A stretch of 64,000 nucleotides of DNA from Cryptomeria japonica. Lineage: Eukaryota > Streptophyta > Pinopsida > Cupressales > Cupressaceae. Each line of letters begins with the position of its first letter. Positions within the stretch are counted from its first letter, which is position 1. Of this stretch, positions 34,432-46,744 are shown in pieces. The DNA lies in assembly GCF_030272615.1 (NCBI RefSeq), contig NC_081412.1, positions 141,652,747-141,716,746 of the forward strand. The letters run 5' to 3'. Under the pieces are notes generated by a model that did not search any database, was not told the origin of the DNA, and saw nothing but the letters and a program-made list of their open reading frames with translations. A program made the translations under genes and the position numbers.

Positions 34432-37125
34432 TGGTGATGCATTCAAGGACTAAGCAAGTTTCTATCTAGCATCATTTCTCAAGGGAGAAAGTGACAAAAA
34501 AGAAGATAGATTGGAGTATGGACTTATTAAGTATTAAATTGTAGACATTTTTAGTATGACTCTCTTGAAGGATACTTTTTAGTATCTCAAATAGAAGGTA
34601 AGGGTTATTGCCCCTCCTTCCAATAAAGGTGCATATATTAGTGCATCTATCCAAGGTAGAAATTCATGACATATCCCTAGCCCTAGATTGATGCTAGTTG
34701 CTACTTTTAGGGGGAGCATATGGTTATTTAATAGTTGTTAAAAGGGAAGAATATAAATTAGAGATTGTAAGATTTTAATTTTGAATCAGGTAATGTCATG
34801 TGCCCTTTGTTCTTGATGTCAAAGGGAGGGAGATACTATAGAATATACATTGATAAAAGGCGGAGATATAGAAGGATAGAACATTGCATTATGTATACAT
34901 CAGTAAGTAATTCCATCAATGATAAAAGGGGATATTTTTGGCTATATGTGTTTTCATTGATATCAACCTAATAACAAAATAATGTATGTTGTGCTTGATT
35001 GTTGGGACATTGATGATATGATGATTGGTTGAGTAGAGTATTGTAGCAGTTGCTGAGGATGTGATGATGAGATTGCATTGGTTATATTTTGTTAGTTGTT
35101 TTCATGATTTATATGATTCATATGAAGAGGTTGATGTGAAGAATGGATGGATATTGGTTGTAAATGACATATGGATGTCCACCTTCTTGGTGTTTGATGT
35201 CTACACTAAGTATGTTGTATTGATACTATTGATCTTGTTGACAATATGGCTAATAGTAGTGATAACACGATGAAGTTCAAATGGTTTGAGACATTAAGAA
35301 GAGGATTAGATGCATTCAATGAAAGAATGAAAATGTTGTACTAAAAGAGAAGGTTATGTTTACGAGACAGTTTGGTCTCTAAAAATTTGATAAAGAAACT
35401 TGGTACAAAAGTATGTATTGATGTGTGTCTACAAGAATAATTTTCATTCCTCTCCATCTACAAATTTGGTCTTGCGAAATTGGATATAATGTTTATGTTC
35501 TATGGACATTGCACTCTTATCTTTTTAGGTCCTTAGTGTTGCAACTAATATGGTTGGTGATTGTAGTTGGCTAAATATAGTATAGTTCTCTGTTAGAATT
35601 AGCCTAGGAAATTCTTCACATTTCTCTACATTGATGCTTCATGTGTCATGGCTTGGAGGACAAGTTTACAACTTTTGTTTCTTGTCTTAGTTCAACATTC
35701 AGATTTTGATGTTGTCTACAAGTAGTGATATTGTGTTTTGTGTTTGACTAGCTCTCAGGAATGAAGTTTTTAACATCAGTTATATTGTGCTAGTATGATC
35801 TTGATGTGGAGAGGTGAAAGAAAGATTTGAAAATATTGTTGGATGTTCATGGGAATATTGTGATGTGCTTTGCATGAGTTTAAATGGTTTGTATGATTGC
35901 GCATTGTGATTGGAATCTATGTTTCAGGGTAACTGCTTTGGTTCAATCGATTGGTGTTGTTTCTTGTCTTGTAGTGAATCCTTGAATGTTTATGCTTGCA
36001 TAGAAGTTTGTGTTGCATTGACTTTTGGTGCTACCTTGGCATGTAAGGATCCAAATTAGGCTTGTTCATCTAGAAGACATGTTTTGGGCCGGATTATTGC
36101 ATGTTGCTTGGTGTATCTACATGTTACCTTATTGTCAAGCTTTGGAAGATGTATGATAGTGTGTGATTTAATTTTAACTGCTTAGAAAGATGTAATATGT
36201 TACTTTTTGGTTCTCTCTATCTCCTGGATTGGACTATATTCACCACAAAGTGTTGGTATTCATTTTGATAGGACCTATGCTTGTCTTATGTTCTAGCCAA
36301 CCTAATTGATGTTTGACATAAAGAAGGTATATATAGAAGATTAAATTAACATTGACAATGTAGATGTGTGTGCAGATCAATGTGTGTACTACACCTACAT
36401 GATTATATTATTTGTTGAAGTTAGAAATATGAAGTTGTGATAGAGAAAAGTTTGTGGTGATTGCTATGAAGTTGGTTGCTTGAAGCAAAGATTCAAGGAC
36501 AACTTTATATCTAGAGATTGCTAGAGGTAGTATTGTTGAAGGTCTATCTATTCCTAACCCATACATTCATTGTAACTTTCTCTAGAGAAATGTTCTTCAA
36601 ACTGCAAGCATTGTATCTTGCCCTAGGGTAGTGTGCTCTAGCCTAAAATTCCTTCAATAAGCAGCGTGCTTCCTTGGCGATGAGCCTAAAATAATATTGT
36701 AATCATTTGATATATTGTGAATTGACTCTCATTGTGGTTTTTTTCCTGTTTCAGTTTTCCACATAAATCTAATGTTTTATTGTGCATGGTGTGTCTTTGT
36801 TATATCTTTGATTGCTACTGATAAGAATAAGGTTAAAGAGACTATGGATTGAACAACAAAGTGTAAGTATCAGGCCTAGACTACTTCACCCCGCCTCCCC
36901 CATGCAATTTTAAGGTGCGTTCAACATTATGTTGTTGGATTGAAGAGTGGAGTTTGAGAGTTATATTGTAATATAATATTTCTACTAATACAATTCTTTT
37001 ATCTCTTCTTGGTGGAGTTTTTTCTCGAAAGGGTTTCTCTACATAATTATGATGCTATGTGTTTAATATTTTATGTTGTTACCTTTTAATGTTATAGTTG
37101 GTTTCTTTCTATGATGGACATTGTT
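34432..37125. other. Degenerate retrotransposon relics
   Basis: No credible coding frame. Some pieces look like Ty1/copia remains: a GTCAAAGGGAGGGAGATA polypurine-like word near 34818, and an LTR-end-like segment near 36960-37050 (GGTGGAGTTTTTTCTCGAAA, then GGGTTTCTCTACATAA). That segment resembles the LTR of the copia element at 61.37 kb (CCCGAAAGGGTTTTCCCCAC). Another such fragment is near 36740-36790. Boundaries cannot be set. Confidence 0.4.
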
Positions 37126-37130
37126 AAATC

Positions 37131-38245
37131 TGTTGGCATTTTGATGATGTTGTGATTGTCATTGATGGACACACACTTGTTTTATGATCACTTCCTTATG
37201 TATGAGTTATGCTCAATCAGTATTATGTATTATAGTCTTTAGACTATCGGTGTTTTGCAGAAGTTGTTTACTAGTCACAAGCTGACTAAAAACCCAAAGT
37301 GGTATGAAGACCTCAAGTGGTTCGAGGATCCCAAAGCGGTACAAAGGAACAAAGTGGTAGTTAAAATTTTTCCTAGTCTTCACTTTGACAACCGGTAATT
37401 GGTAAAATGTATGAATCGGTATTTTTGTGACAAGTTATCATCCACCAACACTTTGGCGGTGATTTTCTATCATGCTACCAAATGTGTCTAGATGCACTTA
37501 ACCTAGGAACTTGTAATGTAATACTATTGAACCAACATGAAATCAGATTCCTTTATAAGGACATCATGTCTAGGGTTTTAGAAGTTGATAGGGTTTTAAT
37601 AGTGGATGAGGGTTTTGTATTTGTGATCATATAAGAGAAGATTAGGTCTATGTGAAGAAACAGAGTGTGGAGGTATTGAAGATTGAAGTAATGCTAAATG
37701 TGCATTAACAATGAGCTATCATGGATCTAACCAAGCATACTGTGCTAGTATCTAGATCACTCACTTGTTGATTACTCACATCTTCGACAAGTCTGAAACC
37801 CTTAACTGGGTAGGCCTGGCAAAGCCTTTGTAAATCCTCTAACAAGGTGGTTCACAACTGTGAATCTGAAATCCTCTCACAAGGTAGTCTTTAACAAAAC
37901 TTATCTCCTAACATAGATCTAGATTCCTAACAGGATCTATTTTGGTGAAGAACATTGTATGACCTTAACCAGTCCAACCTTAACCAATCTGGTTTCTATT
38001 CTGCAGATAGTTACTTGTGAGTTTCTGCTCGCCGTGGTTTTTCCCATTTGGGTTTCCATGTCAAAACCTCTTGTCTTATGGTGATTGTGCTCTTGTGGGT
38101 GAATGCTTTATTTGCTGTTTGGTTTGCATTTGTCTTAACCAGTTTGTTAGTAAATCTGTTATACGGGTTAACTACTAAACTGTTTAAGAGTTTAAGTTTA
38201 GTATTTTTTGGTATACTAATTCACCCCCCCTCTTAGTATTCATCA
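37131..38245 (+). repeat. 5' LTR of element 4
   Basis: Begins TGTTGGCATTTTGATGATG and ends CTCTTAGTATTCATCA; 1,115 bp. It contains a TTTATAAGGACATC segment near 37550 that could serve as TATA element. Confidence 0.9.
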
Positions 38246-38247
38246 AT

Positions 38248-38263
38248 TGGTATCAGAGCCAAC
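38248..38263 (+). other. Primer binding site of element 4
   Basis: TGGTATCAGAGCCAAC lies two bases after the LTR end. It matches the usual initiator-Met tRNA PBS. Confidence 0.9.
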
Positions 38264-38295
38264 TTTTCTATAAGTTTAACCACTTGGAAGGAGAT

Positions 38296-39576
38296 ATGGG
38301 GGAATACACTGTGAGGGAACTTACTTGGCATCTCACTTAGACTGAGAAAGATTATGATGAGCTCAAAGTCAAATATAAAGCCTCTCTAGCAAAAAGAAGA
38401 GATCATGCTGAGAAACTAATGGAGCTTACTGAAAATAGTTCTTCTGATGAAGCAGACATGGAAGCCCTAGTTGAAGAAGTTGAAAAACTAAATGAATCTA
38501 ATGCCAACCCGAGAAGGGAACTAGAAGGACTGACTATCAGAATGTGTCAAGAGCTTGAGAACCGGAGGAAAGCTGAAGATCTGGTAAAAGACAAAGATCG
38601 TGAGATCTCCAAGCTGAAGCAAGAAATCAGTACCCTTACCACTCATCTCCAAGAGAGTAAAGTGGAAAAAGAAGAAATGCAAGGTGAACTAGACATGGCT
38701 ATTTTTGAGAATGCAACCTTGAAGGAATCCAATGCTACTATTTCCAAGGAACTCACTGAGTCAAAGGAAATACTTGTCAAATTCAATAAGAGTATTGTTA
38801 AGCTAGAACAAAAGCTTGAATCAACAAAACTAGTAAAGAATACCATTGGACTTGGTTTTTTCAGTTATGAGGAAGGTGAGACCTCTAGGACAGAAGATGG
38901 AGCATCAAAGAAGCAACTGACATCAAAGGATAAAGGTGAGAAAAAGTTTAAACTTGTTTTCTTTAATTGTCTCAAGGAAGGACATACTGCTAATGTGTGT
39001 AGAAATAAGGCCTACAATAATTTTCCTTATTTTTTAAACAATAAGCCTAGATTCAATAAATTCAATGGAAATTGTTATGCATGCAACAAGTTTGGGCATA
39101 GAGCATTTGAATGCAGGTCTATCCTACACAACACTAGAAGATATCCTCAAAGGAATTATGGAGTTTTTCCTAAATCATCTATGAACCGGAATCCAAACTA
39201 GTATAATGCCTATGATCATCAGTTAGGTGGTGGTGGCTATCAAGCGGCAACCAGTTGGAGAGCAACCTATTTGATCTGCCATGGTAGCGGTCACACTGCT
39301 GCAACATGTAGGAGGAAGAATGGTAGAATAAACAATGGACCATGGAGAACACCTAGAATGGTATGCTATCATTGCAACAAACCGGGACACCCTGCCAAAA
39401 CCTACATAATGAGAAAGAACCTATTAGATGATATATCGGTCACTCTAGAAGGGAAGATTGATGTTGAAACCATTCAAGAAGGAATGAATAAAACATGGAA
39501 AAAGAAACCTGAAGAAGTATCACAAGCTAAACCAGTTTCTGCACCTAGTGTGGAAGTCTCTGAACCAACAAACTGA
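38296..39576 (+). pseudogene. gag-like protein with four zinc-knuckle motifs (element 4)
   Basis: The ATG at 38296 (MGEYTVRELTWHL) starts a frame of about 427 codons, with TAG at 38338 and 39199 but no frameshift. The N-terminal two thirds are predicted coiled coil, rich in Glu/Lys/Leu (residues about 40-190). A GLGF motif resembles gag C-termini of SIRE-type copia elements. Four CCHC-like knuckles follow: FFNCLKEGHTANVC (first Cys lost), CYACNKFGHRAFEC (intact), YLICHGSGHTAATC (first Cys now Tyr) and CYHCNKPGHPAKTY (last Cys now Tyr). The usual N-terminal gag fold is not evident. It probably bound RNA. Lineage assignment to copia/SIRE is only suggestive. Confidence 0.75.
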
Positions 39577-40032
39577 GCTTCTAGAAAAGCTTAGGGGGGA
39601 ACAAATCGGTGAAAAGTTTTGAACCCTCGGTTTATATCGGTAAAAGACCTTAACCAGTATATGTTACCTATCAACCGACAGAAGATTATGAAGCAGTAAA
39701 AGGCAAAATTAGGGTTTGTGCCCTAGCGGTGGAGCATTTATTATGGTAGGTGAAGAATTCATTTAAAAGGAATTTTCAAAGTCATTTTTCAGTTATCAGT
39801 TTTCAAGCAAAGAATTTTTTTTTTAAGAGCAGAGCGACAAAAGGCAATTCGACTTGCGATTCAGAGAGATTTCAAATCTTGCAGAAGTATCGGGAGATAT
39901 TCACAATCAATCAAGTGAAGAACACCAAGCGGTAATCAAGCAACTGAAGTGGTGGTGTGAGCTGCATTTGTCAAACCCTAAATTTTGAAATTGTGAAGGT
40001 ATTTCTCAAAAATTTTGTTTATCAGTTAAATC
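39577..40032 (+). other. Spacer/leader between the two frames of element 4
   Basis: Noncoding. It begins with an AGCTTAGGGGGGAAC purine-rich word near 39585 and ends with an untranslated-leader-like AT-rich stretch before ATGGCTTC at 40033. This is where pol would be expected in a copia element; nothing of pol is recognisable. Confidence 0.5.
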
Positions 40033-43000
40033 ATGGCTTCTGCATCACACTCCAGTTCTAGTGCACCTATGGACTCAACTGAATTCATTCAAAGAAAAAT
40101 GAAATACAATGCCCTGTCCCAAAAACCTATCCAAGTCATTGTCGAAGGAGATATTTCAGGGTACATTGACTACAAATTAGAAGAACTAGTATCCTTAGCA
40201 ATTCATTCCCAGCTAAGTCTGTTTTGTGGGGATGACAAGAAGATCAAATCAAAATATAGCATTCTGGAGAGGAAGAAAGGTCACAATGTGGTTTACTTTC
40301 TTGAAGAGTTCACAGAAGACCACATCCACATCATTCTAAGTAGAGTGCATGGTGACAAGATGTATCTCGAAAGGATGCATGACATTACACCTAAGCAATT
40401 CATGTCGTCACCAGTTTCTGCAACATTGGTGAGGTGCCAGCCCTAAGGAAGGTCATCGGTTCTCTGAGCGACCAACAGGGAATGACCGTAAACACCATCA
40501 AAGATGATTTGGTCAAGTATGCTTGTATGGTGATTGGATACCAGATGTTTTATGCCAGCAGATTAAACTTTGTCTATGCTACTGCAGTTAATGTTGCGTA
40601 CAGAATGATCATGGAGGATGCCTCATTTGATCTATGCACCTATTTGTAGAAGAAACTTCTATTAAACTTAAAGTCCATCAAACAAGACAGTGCCCTAAGA
40701 TTCAAATTTGGACAACTTTTGGTAGGTCTGTTTTTCTACTTTCAAGGCTATTTCCCAATAGTCAGTGATATTCAGTGGTCTGTTGACCAACCGGTCACCA
40801 AACAAATTAGGGAAAGTCTTCAAGTGGTGGGAACCGGATATCCTGAGGTCTTGAATAAATATTTTGATGAATTCAAGCGGAAGATGAGCCAGAGGATGAG
40901 GATATCTAGCGATATTGTTAAGAAGTATGAAGAAGACATCTGCTTTACCATTAGAGTAGATGAGTGCATAATGGAGGTGGTTGAGCCTAGAAAGGAAGAA
41001 GTAGAACCTATGGGGTATGAAGTAATGTATGACATGTTGGATGGATATGCCTCTACCCTGATTGCCTCTCCTTTAAATGCAAAGAGAAAGAGAACCGGCA
41101 CCTACTTGGAAAGGGTAACATCAGTTGAAGAACCTTCTGTGAGAAAGGGAAAGGAAGTGCCATCGGTATTGGCACCGGTTACCTCGGCCAACCCAAAAGT
41201 GACCAAGTGGTCACCTGCCAAGAAGAAATTGGAAGTTGCACCCGCTAAAGTATTTGAAAGGAAGTGGAAGACCAAAAGCAACTCACCTAGGTCTGAGGAT
41301 ATAGAATCAAATGTGCAGCCTAAGAAGACTAGGCAGACAAGGAAGAAGGCAAAAACTACCAGCAATAAACTTGCATCGTCAACACCGGTAAATATTGACA
41401 TCTCTTCTTATAAGCCAATGACACATTGTCAAAGGACTATTAAGAATATAAGAAGAAAATTTCTTAGTGATCTGAAGGAATGTTTTGATGATTTTACCAA
41501 TAGTGAGAAAGAGGAAACAGAGCGGGAAGTCATTCATTATTTGTGTATGAATGATCGGTCGCCATCATAAATTAGATCTAAGGCACCTAATTCTTTATAC
41601 AATTCTTTGGACAACAAATGACACATTGCCATAGAAAAAGAATAGGAAATAAGGGAGAAAGTATTTGCTCAGTACTTTCCTGAAGCCTCCAATTCCGAAT
41701 TGTTTGAGATTATGGACACACATAAAGGTCTCTTCTTCATGAGAAGAAGAAGACTCAGGTTGCTAGAAGGAAAAACCTCTGAAGTAGAGAAGGACACTCA
41801 TCTGCATGCCAAAGCTATTGTCCAGTTGCATCAAGTGTCTAAGGCCAACAAGAAGGCCAAATAGGAACCAGAAACCAGAAAACGGGATGAGGTATATGAC
41901 AGTGAAGGAGAACCTGTTACTGAATAGGTGGACACTATTGGCGTTGATGCTTTAGATGGTGAAGATGTCACTCTAGATGTAGAAAAGGAAAAGGTTGATA
42001 AGGAAAAAGAAGACAAGGAGAAACAGGATAAAGAAAAAGCAGAGAAGCAGAAGCTGGACAAGGAAAAGGCTGACAAAGAGAAAGCCGAAAAAGAAGAAGA
42101 GAAAAAGAAAGAGGAAGAGAAGAGGAAACAAGATGAAGAGAAGAAGAAACAAGAGGAGGAGAAGAGGAAAGTAGAGGAGGAAAAGAAAGAAGAGGAGAAG
42201 AGGAAAGAAGAGGAGAAGAGGAAAGCAGAGGAGGAAAAGAAAGAAGAGGAGAAGTGGAAAGACGAGGACAAGAAGAAACAAGAAGAGGAGAAGCAAAAAG
42301 AAGAAGAAAGAAAGAAGGAGGAAGAGAAGAAAAAGCATGAAGCAGAACAAAGGGAGAAAGAAGAGGAAAAGAAATGAGCGGAAGAGAAAAAGGAAGCAGA
42401 AAAGAGCAAACAAGCAGAGACTCCAAAGGCAACCGGTGGTCAAGCCAAACCGGCTGATATTACCAATCCTCTTGACCTCCAATCTTCAGATGAATCGGAG
42501 CTGCTGCAAGGCATAAAGCTAGCACAAGAAAGACTGGAAACATTGAGGAGGAAAAAGGAGCGGGATGTCATTCACACTGCGATTGACACCCTTACTAGTT
42601 TGATTCAAGGTACCAACCATCCTAGTGTCGATTCCTCTCTGGCCAAATTAAAACTTCTATGTACAGTGGTAGAGGACCAAGTACAATGCCTGGAGGAAGT
42701 GGTTGAAGATAATGCACAGAAGAAGCATCAAAAGGCACTAAACACTGCCTTAGTAAATAAACTGAATGAGCTCCGATCTCAACTTCAGAAAGAGCAGAAG
42801 GATATAACAGATGCTATGGATGAGGGAAAACTACTGTTGAGCAAAAAAAGCCAACCCCATCTATTTTGTGACGATGTGCTTGCACAAAAGGACAAACTGC
42901 AATCTGATTTGCAAGCATACATAAGAAACTTCAAGACGCCATATGATTCTTTCACTACATATGGGAAAACTGTTCACCGATATCAACTCCAATCTACCAG

Positions 43001-43279
43001 GATAGATTGGAGATTAGCAACTGGACAAGGGAATTGCAAGAGCTACAACTGGTTTTATTACCCAGACTGCAAATTCTTCAAAAGTGCTTTCTCAATCTAG
43101 AAGCATTGATGGTAACTCAAGAGATGAGTACAATTGATGCCATGGAAGAACAGGTATCACAGATGCAGACGGAAAATGAGGTTGCTACCTCATTACTTGA
43201 GTCATGGTCTTTATCCATGAAGACTTTTATGCAGGATTTTAAATTAGTTTTTGATAAGTTTCACTCATTATTATCATAA
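40033..43279 (+). pseudogene. Second long reading frame of element 4, function unknown
   Basis: I do not recognise this protein. The ATG at 40033 (MASASHSSSSAPMDSTEF) opens a coding region of about 1,080 codons. It is broken by a one-base frame change near 40430, in-frame stops (40647, 41568, 41619, 41643, 41862, 41925, 42375) and another frame change near 43000. Parts in order: a conserved-looking globular N-terminus with a hydrophobic segment (GQLLVGLFFYFQGYFPIVSD near 40710-40770); a basic linker (PKKTRQTRKKAKT); a Lys/Glu repeat of about 140 residues (41964-42375); and a C-terminal helical region (LNELRSQLQKEQKDITDAMD). Position after gag and coiled-coil content recall the env-like frames of SIRE elements, but no signal peptide is clear. 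Confidence 0.6.
41964..42375 (+). repeat. GAAGAGAAGAGGAAA-type coding minisatellite
   Basis: Purine-only repeats encode (K/E)EEEK(R/K)K tracts in the second frame of element 4. The pattern predicts a long charged helix. The opposite-strand open frames over it are complements of low complexity. Confidence 0.8.
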
Positions 43280-43542
43280 ACACTTATTTATTTTAATGAT
43301 AATGAGAAACAGGGGTTATTCTGCAGTACTTTGTCATTGTTGGCAAAGGGGGAGTAGTATCTAAAATTTTGGTGAATATTATGTATACTTTCATGTTATT
43401 TCTTTAAGGGAGTAATTTATACATTGTATTTTCTGCAAAAAGGGATAGTGTATATACTTAGGGGGAGTAATTTTGATTATGGCATATTTTTGTTGTTAAG
43501 CACTTAGATGTCAAATTTTTCCTAAGTGTTGCCATCAATGCC

Positions 43543-43553
43543 AAAGGGGGAGA
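43543..43553 (+). other. Polypurine tract of element 4
   Basis: AAAGGGGGAGA lies directly before the 3' LTR. Two further similar runs occur upstream (43345-43354 and about 43459-43467), so the region 43280-43554 has three tract-like words. Confidence 0.85.
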
Positions 43554-43554
43554 T

Positions 43555-44690
43555 TTTTGGCATTTTGATGATGTTGTGATTGTCATTGATGGACACACAC
43601 TTTTTTTATGATCACTTCCTTATGTATGAGTTATGCTCAACCGGTAATTGTTCCAACCAGTATTATGTATTATAGTCTTTAGACTATCGGTGTTTTGTAG
43701 AAGGTGTTTACCGGTCACAAATTGACTAAAGACCCAAAGCGGTATGAAGACCTCAAGTGATTCGAGGATCCCAAAGCGATACGCAGGAACAAAGTGGTAG
43801 TTAACATTGTTCCCAATCTTCATTTTGACAATTGGTAATCGGTAAAATGTATGAACCGGTATTTCTGTGATGAGTTATCATCCACCGACACTTTGGTAGT
43901 GATTTTTGGACATGTTACCAAATGTGTCTAGATGCACTGAACCTAGGAACTTGCAATGTAATCCTATTGGACTGACATGAAATCAGATTCCTTTATAAGG
44001 ACATCATGTCTAGGGTTTTAGAAGTTGATAGGGTTTTAATAGTGGATGAGGGTTTTGTATGTGCGATCATATAAGAGAAGATTAGGTCTATGTGAAGAAA
44101 CAAAGTGTGGAGGTATTAAAGACTGAAGTAATGCTAAATGTGTATTAAAAATGAGCTATCATGGATCTAACCAAGCATATTGTGCTAGTATCTAGATCAC
44201 TCACTTGTTGATTACTCAAATCTTCGACAAGTCTGAAACCCTTAACCGGGTAGGCTTGGCAAAGCCTTTGCAAATCCTCTAACAAGGTGGTTCACAACTG
44301 TGAATCTGAAATCCTCTCACAAGGCAGTCTTTAACAGGACTTATCTCCTAACAAAGATCTAGATTCCTAATAGGATCTGTTCTGGTGAAGAACATTGTAT
44401 GACCTTAACCAGTCTGACCTTAATCGATCTAGTTTCTATTCTGCAGATAGTTACTTGTGAGTTTCTACTCACCATGGTTTTTCCCATTTGGGTTTCCATG
44501 TCAAAACCTCTTGTGTTATGGTGATTGTGCTCTTGTGGGTGAATGCTTTATTTTTTGTTTGGTTTGCATTTGTCTTAATCGGTTTGTTAGTAAATTTGTT
44601 ATACCGGTTAACTGCTAAACTGTTTAAGAGTTTAAGTTCAGTATTTTTTGGTATACTAATTCACCCCCACCCCGCTCTTAGTATTCATCA
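43555..44690 (+). repeat. 3' LTR of element 4
   Basis: Aligns along its whole length with 37131-38245; 1,136 bp. The terminal TG of the 5' copy reads TT here. Many CG or CCGG words in this copy read CA or TG in the 5' copy and the reverse, the pattern expected of methylated-cytosine decay. Confidence 0.9.
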
Positions 44691-44695
44691 AAATC

Positions 44696-46740
44696 TGATT
44701 TATAGATTGATTTGAAGCTACGTATATTGTTGTCCACCTCTTCTTTTCTAACATTTTACATGACAGTTCTAATGATTAAAAATTTAATTTAATTCATTTA
44801 ACAAATTTAATATTTAAATTTAAAATCTAAAATCTAGAGTATCAAATATGATATAACACTATTATATTTTTATCAAATTATTTTTAAAAACATATGAAAA
44901 AATTACTCAACTTATATATTAAGTCATGTATTTTTAAATTGTTCATATAACATCACATAATTATTATAACATCTCATAATTGATTGTCTTATTATTATTT
45001 CTAAATGTCCATTCTATTTAATTATTAGTTCTGCCAAGGCGGGATACTATTGCATTCATGTTGATCATTTTTTTAATAATTTTAACCAATCAAAGAAAAG
45101 AATTAAAATACTTAGACAACAAAACTATAGTACAAATTTCATTTTTATTTTAAATAATAATCAAAATCACATTTATCTGTATTTTTATTGGTTTGAGTAG
45201 GTAAAAAATTTAATTTTCTTACCAATTTTTTTTTTTTCTACATTCATTTTAATAAATTAAATATCAGTGATGACATTGAAAACAAAAGGTACAATTTTTT
45301 TACTCCATCTAAAAGAGTTAATATTTAAAAAATGCATATTGAGTATTGTGGATGTACTTTTTATTAATTAACTTGCAATACCATCCTATGGCTATATTCA
45401 AAATTTGTCATTATTTTTAGTTTACATTTGACTAGAATAAATTAAATTATATTCAATTTTTCAAATTTTAATATTTTTGATGCGAGAAAAAAAAAATTTA
45501 CGCAATATTTTAATTTATTTTAAAATATTTTTTTAATTTATAAGACTTTTTTAAACAATTGAAAGATAAATTTATAAATTAATTTAATTTATATATCTTG
45601 ATTACAATTGTTAAAGATGAAAAAATAAAGATTAGAGATTAGGTATAATTTTGTTATATTGATATTGTATTTTTCAAGTTTGGTAATTAATAAAATTTAA
45701 TTAGTTATTAACATTAGGTTCTTTTCAAATGGTAAATAGAAATTTTTAATTAATTTAATTTAAATATTATTGTATATTAATGCATATTTATTTTTAAAAT
45801 TATATTAGAGTTGGAAGACATATCTTACTAATCTTACAAGACTATTTCAAAATTACTAGCATAAGATCTTTTTCATGTTTTTATATATTTTTATAATAAA
45901 TTATAAATTGATTTTCTACCTCTTTAATATATTTATATTTAATTTTTTAGATTTAACAATTCTATTATAGTTACTTTTTATTTTTTAAAAACAAAATTGT
46001 TTTTCTAATAAAATATTAAAAATAAATAAAAAATATTATTTTTTTAACTATCATATTGAAAGATACAAATAAAATCAAATTAAAAAAAATTGAAAAAATG
46101 AAATCTATTGAGAAGTAAAAAGCCAATTTGTAATTCATTGACTTATTTGATTTCACCCCCTCTCTCTATAAATTCATAATAATTAGATTTATACAAAATA
46201 TTATTATTTATAATTCAAATGATTTTTTATAGTATTTATTGTAATGGTGATAATTTTGTTTGTAAAGTGATTGGCTCATTTAAAACACATCAGCCTTAAA
46301 GAAAATGTTAATAGAAAAGTCTCATGGGTTTAGGTTTTCCACCTTCTAACTTTTTTTATCCATTAAGGAATAATCTAATATATATAGTGACATCATAACT
46401 TGATCAACATAATATATATATTTTGTAAAAATTTTCCAATTTTCATTGAATTGTGTATTATTAGATAAACTTTGTAATAAATTTTAAAGTTTCGTTGAAT
46501 TGTGTATTATATAAATTTTGTAATAAATTTTTAATTTTCATTGAGAATTGTGTATTATATAAATTTTGTAATGAATTTTTAATTTTAGTTGAATTATGGA
46601 TAAAAATTTAAGACATTCAAAATTAATTGTAATTAATTTATAATAATTGCTAAATCTTTTCAACTACAAGAGTATTTTAATTAAAATTTTCTAAAATTCA
46701 TTTTCAAATATTAAAAAGGAATTTCAATATATGAAATTAA
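44696..46740. other. AT-rich intergenic sequence
   Basis: Very AT-rich, with words such as AATTTTTAATTT and TTGAATTGTGTATTATATA. Around 46440-46580 the phrase TTGTGTATTAT-ATAAATTTTG recurs three times. I see no gene or recognisable element. Confidence 0.5.
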
Positions 46741-46744
46741 AATA

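Larger units (their letters stand above)
37131..44690 (+). mobile_element. Complete pol-less LTR retrotransposon (element 4)
   Basis: Two LTRs (37131-38245 and 43555-44690) are flanked by the target duplication AAATC (37126-37130 and 44691-44695), with an iMet-type PBS and a polypurine tract. The 5.3-kb interior has two coding regions: a gag-like frame with four zinc knuckles, and a long unknown frame with a Lys/Glu-rich block. I see no RT, RNase H or integrase motif in any frame, so it must be mobilised by another element. It is older than element 3: LTR differences are more frequent and mostly C/T or G/A. Confidence 0.9.

Noticed and set aside
35061-35273. 70-codon hydrophobic frame
   Set aside because: Lies in decayed retrotransposon relics, with no recognisable family and no neighbouring exons.
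38048-38236. 62-codon hydrophobic frame at the end of the element 4 LTR (also 44488-44715)
   Set aside because: Present in both LTRs as duplicated sequence; it overlaps the LTR end and the PBS flank. No evidence of a protein.
41831-42482. Minus-strand Ser/Phe- and Leu-rich open frames
   Set aside because: They are complements of the purine-rich Lys/Glu-coding block of element 4; low complexity only.
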